64,000 nucleotides of DNA from Sthenelais limicola (taxonomy: Eukaryota > Annelida > Polychaeta > Phyllodocida > Sigalionidae), in contig OW804096.1 in NCBI GenBank assembly GCA_942159475.1, positions 135,405,625-135,469,624 on the forward strand. Direction: 5' to 3'. Shown one piece after another: positions 56,585-64,000 of this stretch (position 1 is the stretch's first letter; each line of letters opens with the position of its first letter). The notes beneath the pieces are model-generated. The model was not told where the DNA came from. It made no database searches and saw only the letters and a program-made list of their open reading frames with translations. A program made the translations under genes and the position numbers.

Positions 56585-57414
56585 ACGCAGCTCTCTCCCA
56601 CCTGGCAGCACCTCCTGATGACGTCATAGATGACGCACTAGATGTTGATGACGTCAGAGATAACGCACGCGACGCAGATGACGTCTTCCTCTCCTTCTAT
56701 GGACCACCGGATGTGGAATCAGAACTTGACGAGGAGAGTAAGGAGAGGCAGGAGAGTAAGGAGAGGCAGAAGAGAAAGGAAAGTAAGGAGAGTAAGGAAT
56801 GGAAGGAGGAAGAGGAGAGTAAGGAGAGAGAGAAGAGAAAGGAGAGAGAGGAGACGCTGGAGAAGGAGGAGGAGCAGGAAGGAGAGAGGGAGGAGGAGGA
56901 TAAGAAGGAAGAGCAGGAGGAGAGTGATGCGGCGGCCATGTTTGATGTGTACTTCACTCCCCATACCAGCCTCGGGTCATGGCCCCCAGTACCACCTGCA
57001 CCACCTGGTGGTAGTTCACTGTACCACAAGTCCTTACCTGCCTTGAAGCGGAACTACCGCATCTCTCCATCGTTAAGGCAGAAATACAACACCTCCCCAT
57101 TGTTAAGGCAGAAATACAACACCTCCCCAGCATTAAAGCAGAAATACAACACCTCCCCATTGTTAAGGCAGAAATACAACACCTCCCCAGCATTAAGGCA
57201 AAAGTACCTCACTTTGCTCCAGCTGAAGCAGAAGTACTTTGGGGGTACCCCAGACTTGAGTGCCATGAAGAAGCGTGGGGGGAGGGGTGGTGGACGGAGG
57301 TGCAGTCTGCGGCGGATCACCAGGCAGGCATTTGTGGAACTGATCAGGACGGGGCGACTGTGTGGTAAGCGGGTCGCCTCACTGAGGTTTGGCCTGGCCG
57401 GCAGGAGGCGCTGA
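56585..57414 (+). CDS. Terminal exon of an unrecognised, highly charged protein
   Basis: Acceptor TTATCCTTATCTTTCAG ends at 56584; two bases complete a codon, then 275 residues run to TGA at 57412. I do not recognise the family. Order: an acidic start with three DDV repeats (DDVIDDALDVDDV region); FLSFYGPPDVESELDEE; about 70 residues of alternating Lys/Arg and Glu, likely one long charged helix; a Pro-rich linker; five tandem copies of about ten residues around RQKYNTSPLL; and an Arg/Gly-rich tail ending RITRQAFVELIRTGRLCGKR and FGLAGRRR. The tail suggests nucleic-acid or nucleolar association by composition only. Upstream exons are outside the window or unrecognised. GC content and codon use match the Mab-21-like exons rather than the surroundings. 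Confidence 0.75.
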
Positions 57415-57486
57415 GATCTACACCAGGGGGCAGCACTGATGGAGCACTTCCTGTAGGGTGACTGAGTGGTGGCGCCGTCTGACGGA

Positions 57487-57492
57487 AATAAA
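57487..57492 (+). terminator. Poly(A) signal of the charged-protein gene
   Basis: AATAAA 73 bp after the stop, followed by GTTGTTGTGGGTTTATG, a suitable GU-rich downstream element, and then a G-run tract. Confidence 0.8.
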
Positions 57493-57539
57493 AGTAATCA
57501 CAAAGAACAAGAGTTGTTGTGGGTTTATGTAATATTGAC

Positions 57540-57656
57540 GTGGGAGGGGGAGGGGAGGGGAGGGGTGGGGAGGGGTGGTGGGAGGGGTGGTGGGAGGGGA
57601 AGGGGGAAGGGTAGGGGGAGGGGAGGGGTAATGGGAGGGGAGGGGGGAGGGGAAGA
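57540..57656. repeat. GGGGAGGGG tract downstream of the poly(A) site
   Basis: Irregular GGGGAGGGG and GGGTGGTGGG repeats on the coding strand, able to form G-quadruplexes. Confidence 0.9.
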
Positions 57657-57676
57657 TTAATCTGCCTTTCTAAAAT

Positions 57677-57944
57677 GGGGCCATCCATAAATTATGTAAC
57701 GCTTGGAGGGGGGGCAGACAAGGCTTTACGGTCCCATAGGTATAACATTGCGTTACAAGTCCATGGTGTGGGGTGGTCAAAAAAGCGTTATGTTTGTTTG
57801 TTTGTTTGTTTTATTGATAAGCTCATGTATCAAGTACAACATTTTCAGCCTATATAAACATAATTAAATAATAATAATAATAATACAAATTACTTATACA
57901 CAGTATATTACAATATACAGGTTACATAATATATGGACGGCCCC
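57677..57944. mobile_element. Inverted-repeat element, class unknown
   Basis: Ends GGGGCCATCCATAAATTATG-TAAC and GTTACATAATATATGGACGG-CCCC form about 24-bp terminal inverted repeats around a 220-bp interior with a (TTTG)n run and (AAT)n. Single copy in the window. Confidence 0.65.
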
Positions 57945-58196
57945 CATGACAGAGCATCCAATGGAACTCAATGTTGCTTATCTTTATCATTTTAAATAAA
58001 TGAACGTTTGTCGCCACCGAACAATATGCCTCGAGGGATGTTCACTCTTCACCTAACAGGGACAGATCTGGTTATAGATCTACATAAATCTACAAGTTTC
58101 CTCTTCATCACAACTCACAAAGACATTCGGCAAATAAAGCACCAAGCAGTAGATATGGATAGCTGTATATTGAAGTTATTTTTCAAAAGATGTATA

Positions 58197-58608
58197 TGTG
58201 ATGTGTTTCAGGAAAATGAGTCATAAGTCGCAAAAAGGATATTTTTCAAAGTGTTTCATAAGATCACATTATTGGAATGTTCTGATTTTTGGGGTGTCTA
58301 TCACTTATAGTTATATCAATCGATGTATCAAATTTCAGTACAATCTATGTAATATATCCTTTCGTTTTAAAGGTCCTCATATAGACTATATTTCGTTACT
58401 TTACTGTTTATATTTATATTTATACCCAGAAATATTGGAAACTTTTTTTAAAAAACGAAAATATCAAACTTAAAACCTGGAAATACCTATAAGATTATTA
58501 TACTGTTTACTATCATTATAATCGGCTTGATCCCATCTTTTCAAATATGGGTATATCTCAAAATCTATTTTTTGCGACTTATGACTTATTTTCCTGAAAC
58601 ACATCACA
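58197..58608 (+). mobile_element. MITE-A copy 16
   Basis: 412 bp, TA flanks; sister of the copies at 19565 and 49335. Confidence 0.9.
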
Positions 58609-58806
58609 TATGTGCCCAATTCAATTCAACTAATTCTTTATTTCTATTGTTTTTAAATATACTGTTCAGCATTGAGCATTATGAAATACACTATTCTCAG
58701 AATAAGCTGATTTACGTATACAAAGACAAAATAATAGAAAAAGTGATACTCGAATACTTGGTGTTTACAGTGATACAAAATAAGATAGAATTTCTTATAA
58801 GATGTG

Positions 58807-58917
58807 TTACTGTTTACTATCATTGCAATCGGCTTCATCTCATCTTTTTAAACATGATGGTATCTCAAAATCTTTTTTTTGCGCCTTGTGACTCATTTTA
58901 CTAAAACACTTCACATA
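58807..58917 (+). mobile_element. MITE-A right-end fragment
   Basis: CTGTTTACTATCATTGCAAT to ACACTTCACATATT; only the last quarter remains. Confidence 0.65.
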
Positions 58918-59065
58918 TTGACAACGGACAAAACACAATAATGTCAATAAATAATGGCAATAATCACGAGAATATTCACATTTTATGATAACAGAATTAT
59001 AGTGCAATAGAACAGAATTAAAGTGGAATATGAATATCGTTTAAATACACAAGGCGTAGGCCTAA

Positions 59066-59397
59066 GGCCAAAAACAATATAGGTGTGTTTCCGATTTATC
59101 CGGCTGAAAACTAGGTAGGGGGGGGTGGTAATTTTTTTTTTTTTAGGAAACGACCTCCCAGGAGCCGAAGAAAATATCTATTTCATAACAATAGTTGGGG
59201 AATGTGCTTTTTAACAGTTCCCGGATAGGAAAACCCGTTTTCCTGCTTTTATAAGCTTTCTTTGTCCAAAAAACTGAAAAAAAGTAAGATGTGGTAAACA
59301 AAAATCGGTTATGGTCAAAAAAAATTTAGGTAGGGGAAGGTTTTTCTAGGTAGGGGGGGGGGGTTAATCGGAAACACACCTATTTTTTTTCTTGGCC
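59066..59397 (-). mobile_element. MITE-D copy 3
   Basis: 332 bp, flanked by TAA on both sides. Confidence 0.85.
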
Positions 59398-59420
59398 TAA
59401 ACATGATTTAGGCTAGATGA

Positions 59421-59755
59421 GGCACACAAAAAATAGGTGTTTCCGATTTACCCCCCCCCCGCACACACACACCTAGAACAAATATCGCCTACTTAAAAGA
59501 TTATTTGGCCATGCCAGATTCTTTTTCATTTTTTAAAAAAAAACGCTATTAAAAGCCAGAAAACTGGTTTTCCTAATCGGAAACAGTCATTTGTACATTT
59601 CCCATGTTTAAAACAACTAGCTACTGTTATAGAATAGACATTTTTTCAGTTCCTGGAAGGTGGTTTCTTGTAGAAAAAAAAGGTAAAAAAAAAAGAGCTA
59701 CCACCTAGTTTGCAGATAGATAAATCGGAAACACACATGTATATTGTTTTTGGCC
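59421..59755 (+). mobile_element. MITE-D copy 4
   Basis: 335 bp, diverged left end (GGCACACAAAAAATAGGTG); opposite orientation to copy 3 and only 23 bp away. No clear target duplication. Confidence 0.75.
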
Positions 59756-59835
59756 CGACTAACTCTAGTAACTCATCTTGGAAGGGTTAAATTTTCCCAA
59801 ACAACCAATGAATACGGCACGTAATAGGACACAGG

Positions 59836-60190
59836 TATTATTACACCCCTGTGCTGTTGCTTCCTATACCTTCAGCATTGTATGTCACACTTGGTCAAAG
59901 TGGTGCATAACATACATGTGAGTTATGTCACCCTGGGGACATACAACAAGTAGGTCCGCCCAAAACGTAAATTACTTCTTTTATTTTTAATTATTTATAT
60001 TTTTTATTTATTAATGGGGTGTAATAAATATGGAACAAAGCTCGGGTTAAGTCTGTACACTTGTTAGTGACCGGGAGCGCAGAAGAGCGCAGAAGAGCGC
60101 AGAAGATCTTGGGCTAACGCCCTCTAACTTCCCGCGCTCCCTCGGTCAATAACAAGTGTACAGACTTCCCCCTTGCTAGGTTCCATCTAT
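59836..60190. repeat. Dispersed hairpin repeat E, copy 2
   Basis: Second copy of the repeat at 52670. The hairpin (60032-60184) is longer here because AGCGCAGAAG is present three times in one arm. Confidence 0.85.
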
Positions 60191-60211
60191 TAATGCACTA
60201 CTACACACAAG

Positions 60212-60382
60212 ATGAAGGATGATGGACGATTCATCAGCTTGGTCAGCCTGCCCCGCTCTGCACTGAGACTTGAATGCCGGCCCCGCCACAGCCTGGCCTT
60301 ATGCCGCCATCTGGTGGATACTGCACGAAGCTGGTGTAGCACGAGGTGGCGCCACTGCATGGTGGTGTGCATGTTTCCCAGG
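60212..60382 (+). CDS. Possible small exon in a GC-rich island
   Basis: Open frame MKDDGRFISLVSLPRSALR and onwards for 57 codons, reaching a consensus-like donor CCAGG|GTAAGG at 60383. GC content jumps relative to both sides, as for the known exons, and a CTCF-like site lies inside on the minus strand (60306-60317). No homologue recognised and no downstream acceptor matched; it may be non-coding. Confidence 0.2.
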
Positions 60383-60510
60383 GTAAGGAAATATTAACTG
60401 CAACATGTGTTATTTCTATGCATGTATTTATGCAGAATCATTTTATACTTATTGTTCCGTTATTTTCCTACCGATCAAAAAGTCATTTGAACAGAATTTT
60501 GGTAAATATT

Positions 60511-61293
60511 TGTGATGCGTTACAGGAAAATGAGTTACAAGTCGCATGCTTTTGAGAAACCATCAAATGTGATGTGTTTCAGGAAAATGAGTCATAAGTT
60601 GCAAAATTTATATTTTTCAAATTGCTTTTTTTTCACAACATCACATTTTTGGAATGTTCTACTTTTTGGAGGGTTTATCACTTATAGCTATATCAATCGA
60701 TGTATCACATTTCAGGACAATCTATGTAATATATCTTAACGTTATAAAGATCCCCATATGGACTACATATAGTTACTTTACTGTTTATTGACCCCCAGAA
60801 ATATTGGGAACTTTTTTTTAAAAAAAAACGAAAATATCAAACTTAAAATCTAGAAATACTTATAAGATTATTAGACTGTTTACTATCATTGGAATCGGCT
60901 TGATATCATCTTTTCAAATATAATGGTATCTCAAAATATATTTTTTGCGACTTATGACTCATTTTCCTAAAATACATCACATATTTGAAAATATGAGATC
61001 AAGCCAATTCCAATGATGGTAAACATTAGATGACAGCTGATAAGTGTTTGTATATTTTAAGTTTCATATTTTAATTTTTGTAAAAGAAGTGTGCAATATC
61101 TCTGCAATTACCAGTAAAGTAGCTAAATATAGCCTATAGGATGGTACACTGTCTTGAACTAATACATACATGTACTTTTATCACTTATACAACAAAATAT
61201 ACATCAAAATTCCTACAAAGGGATTTTGTAAATAAAATATCTTGAAAATTTCATTTTTGTGACTTGTGAGTTATGTTCCTGTAACACATCACA
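60511..61293 (-). mobile_element. MITE-A copy 17 (outer), interrupted by copy 18
   Basis: Left repeat TGTGATGCGTTACAGGAAAA and right end CCTGTAACACATCACA belong to one old element. Its interior breaks at CATCAAA (60567) and resumes at TATTTGAAAATATGAGATCA (60982), exactly as the family consensus runs, with copy 18 between. Confidence 0.85.
60568..60981 (+). mobile_element. MITE-A copy 18 (nested)
   Basis: Full-length, 414 bp, close to consensus, inside copy 17 and in opposite orientation. Confidence 0.9.
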
Positions 61294-62091
61294 AAATATT
61301 TAAATATTTGTGACTCATTTACCAACAGCACGTCACGTTTGTTCTAAATAGTGGGAAGATAAGATCCATGGTGTCCGTTCTGTGCTGGATCTTCCGCCAA
61401 AAGTCTAGGCTCAGAGCCTCTCAGATCAGGTAAGAAAGGTATGTCAGTGATTGGACGCCTACTGCGCTATTGATTTTCCTGGCCCGAGAGTAGGCATCCT
61501 AATGGGACCATAGTAATGGTATTTTGCTGTCCTAATAGGAATATAATTGCATTTTGCGGTTTGGAGTGAGAGGGTCCCTCAGGTTGGAGGGAATCTCTTA
61601 ACTTTGATCCTAAACTATATATTATTAGTTGTATCACTACGCCTTCCAAACTGGTTCTTCTTTTGTGCTGCGCTCAGAACCTCGTACCATAAAATTTAAT
61701 GGTTAATATTGATGACTTCGTCAATTTACCGGTTCTTTCAATCTCACTTGCATGGCTATGAAAAGAACTGTTCAAAACGACTGCCAAGCTCTGGAATGAA
61801 TTACTAACTCGAATCAGGAATATTGGCCTTTAAAGAGGTAAGAATCAATAGCTCTACAACTTTAATAATGTTTGTATGAATATAATCTGTAGACTATACT
61901 TCTCATTGGTTGCCGCTCGTAGTTAAGTTGTTGCTGGCGCTGCGTTCAGTTGCCACATTGCACCCGCCCTTTCAGCACTCAATTCATCCACTTCTCCCTT
62001 CTGATAAGTATGGATTTGGTAATTATATCCCTAATGTAATCCTAAATAAACACATGTATACATCACCTATCTTACCAACCTATACACATAT
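61294..62091. other. Non-coding spacer
   Basis: No gene or repeat recognised. Confidence 0.35.
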
Positions 62092-62326
62092 GGGTCAGAT
62101 TTTCCGAAAATGTACAATTGGCAGCTGTACACATCTAGTAAACTATGCTAAATTAGGCTGCAATTTGGTCAATACTAAGTAAATTCGAGTATATTCGGCA
62201 TTGCATTGATTCTAGTAATCTGTTTGGTTAGGTTGAACTGTATTTTGAACTTTATTTTCGTCTGAAGTGTGGAAAATTTGAGAAGATTGGTGAACGCGAA
62301 TTGTACATTTTCTGAAAATCTGACCC
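62092..62326 (+). mobile_element. MITE-B copy 18
   Basis: Full-length, 235 bp, close to consensus. Confidence 0.85.
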
Positions 62327-62546
62327 AACTATATAATGATGGTCTGATCTCTGACGGTGAAGCGCCTCTCTGTCTCTGTGAGCAGCTCAATACTCCTGTA
62401 TCAGGACGTCCACATGCAGAAGGATGTTTTCTGGAAGCCAGGAATATCTTGTGTATTGGCAAAACTGGATTATTAGTGTTGAAGTAAATGTAGAAGAAAG
62501 ATTTAGAATACCTGCTGCTGCTAAACTAGACATAGAGCAGCAGATA

Positions 62547-62959
62547 TGTGATGTGTTTCATGAAAATGAGTCATAAGTCGCAAAATTGATGTTTTTTAAA
62601 GTACTTTATTTACAGGATCTCTTTATACCAATGTTCTCATTTTCGGGTTATTTAATGCTCCAAGTCGTATGAATATGTGTACCAAATTTCAAGACTGTGT
62701 ATTAGATATATCTATACATTTCTAAGCTCATCTTATAGATTAAATTCAGCTACTTCACTAATAATTGTCCACCCAGAGATATTGAAAACTTATTTTTCAA
62801 AATTAAAAATATCAAACTTTAATAAAGTATAGAAATATTTGTTAGATGCCCTGCTGTTTACTATCATTGTAATCCGCTTGAGCTCATCTTTTCAAATATG
62901 GTGATTTCTCAAAATCTATTTTTTGCGACTTGTGACTCATTTTCTTAAAACACCTCACA
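62547..62959 (+). mobile_element. MITE-A copy 19
   Basis: 413 bp, TA flanks, divergent interior (GTCCACCCAGAGATATTGAA). Confidence 0.85.
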
Positions 62960-63104
62960 TATAGAATGAACTCAAAATTATACTTAATTAGGAGTGAGCA
63001 TAGATAAAGACCTAACTTTCACAGGCCTTTTACAAGATGATACCACAAAGGCAAAACATAATCCAACTAATTAATCACGTTGTTATGACAATAGGGCGCG
63101 TAAG

Positions 63105-63425
63105 TAGTCCTCCGCGACGATTTTTTGAGTCACGCTACTGTAGCAGTTTCATGACGTCATGTGGACATATCCCGCGAAAGTCCCATAGCCCCAACGTTAC
63201 CACGATATTAAATCTCTGTTCTTTCAACGATCATATAATTTTATGAGTTCTAACCTACATATATCCTAGCCTTCGTAACCGTCAAGCCGTTACTGGGGCG
63301 ATATAAAGAGTGATTATTTATCGCCGCAATGCTAACCCTATGGGGATTGTTTACTTCCGGTCCACACATCGGTACAACTGCGCAGTACAAATTTTCGTTA
63401 ATTCGCGCCCCGCCGCCATGACACT
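63105..63425. promoter_or_regulatory. CpG-rich promoter-like segment
   Basis: In AT-rich DNA this stretch is rich in CpG (GCGCG, CTCCGCGACG, TCCCGCGAAAG) and holds TGACGTCA (CRE, about 63153), ACTTCCGGT (ETS, 63352), CTGCGCAGT (NRF1-like half-site, 63379) and GCCGCCATG (YY1-like, 63412). Both strands have a short ATG frame at 63418 in good context (minus: MAAGRELTKICTAQ). The combination resembles TATA-less housekeeping promoters; direction is uncertain, with the YY1 orientation favouring the minus strand. Confidence 0.4.
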
Positions 63426-63684
63426 TACGCACTCTATTGGGTCTAAAAAGCTTCGTACATAAGGCATGTAAAATTCCCAAACTTTCCACGCAGCTTACTT
63501 TGGCTTTAAGTGAGGTTACCACGGCCTTCGTTTTTCCCCAATACTTTTTTCAAGGAAGGTAGAAGTGAATCTATTCCAATGACTGTATCCCGCTCACTCT
63601 CTCTGCTTCGACCCACTTATGTTTTATTATTTGGTGACGCAACATTGTTATTTGCGATGCAACTTTAAGTTACACCCGCATATT

Positions 63685-64000
63685 TGTGATGTGTTTCAGG
63701 AAAATGAGTCATAAGTCGCAAAATTGATGTTTTTCAAAGTGTTTTTTTCATAGGATCACATTATTGGAATATTCTAATTTTTGGGAGGTTTATTGCTTAT
63801 AGCTATATCAATTGATGTATCAAATTTTAGGACAATCTATGTAATATATTCTATCGTTTTAAAGGTCCCCATATGGACTAAATTTAGTTACTTTACTGTT
63901 TATTTACCCCCAGAGATATTGGAAACTTATTTTTTTCAAAAACGAAAATATATAACTTAAAATTTAGAAATACTTATTAGATTATTAGACTGTTTACTAT
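63685..64000 (+). mobile_element. MITE-A copy 20, running off the window
   Basis: Left end intact; the right quarter lies beyond the window edge. Confidence 0.9.

Noticed and set aside
63250..63522. 90-codon minus-strand frame
   Set aside because: No recognisable protein; overlaps promoter-like motifs, and the shorter frame at 63418 is a better but still weak candidate.

Overview
The window is nuclear DNA of an invertebrate animal: spliced genes with GT-AG introns, an intron-containing tRNA-Leu, AATAAA poly(A) signals, non-LTR retrotransposons, several families of short inverted-repeat transposons and many minisatellites. The species cannot be named from sequence alone; a marine invertebrate is a reasonable guess. 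One 200-bp assembly gap lies at 35839-36038.

Layout. (1) 0-4 kb: a 37-bp minisatellite of about 50 units, then unremarkable DNA. (2) 4.5-18.5 kb: a plus-strand, three-exon gene for a Mab-21/cGAS-like fold protein (exons 4546-4941, 13157-13322, 16299-17425). Its introns hold many MITEs, a 23-bp array, a perfect 8-bp satellite touching the exon 2 donor, and a broken partial copy of exon 2. (3) 18.5-36 kb: mobile-element territory with MITEs, an inverted pair of hAT-like elements, LINE 3' fragments, a 1.2-kb pyrimidine array ending in a splice acceptor, a tRNA-Leu(CAA) gene on the minus strand, a 127-bp hairpin, purine tracts and the gap. (4) 36.7-46.5 kb: a 78-bp minisatellite split by a 7.7-kb, apparently intact non-LTR retrotransposon. 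(5) 46.5-56 kb: MITEs, LINE ends, an 89-bp minisatellite and local duplications. (6) 56.6-57.5 kb: the terminal exon and poly(A) signal of an unrecognised, highly charged protein. (7) 57.5-64 kb: more MITEs, including a nested pair, two copies of a hairpin repeat, and a CpG-rich promoter-like segment near 63.1-63.4 kb.

The most interesting object is the retrotransposon. Four intact reading frames overlap in a staircase (17, 25 and 8 nt): ORF1 (coiled coil, RRM-like region and a NADAR/YbiA-type N-glycosidase-like domain, then acidic, Gln-rich and Lys-rich tails), ORF2 (SGNH-type esterase), ORF3 (411 residues, hydrophobic, with an internal duplication, no recognised family) and ORF4 (AP endonuclease plus reverse transcriptase). 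An NAD/ADP-ribose-type enzyme domain and a probable membrane protein inside a LINE are not part of the usual plan.

MITE family names used below are mine: A (about 410 bp, TA target), B (about 235 bp, TA target), C (about 684 bp, hAT-like), D (about 335 bp, Harbinger-like, TWA target). Functions are inferred from motifs; no database search was possible.
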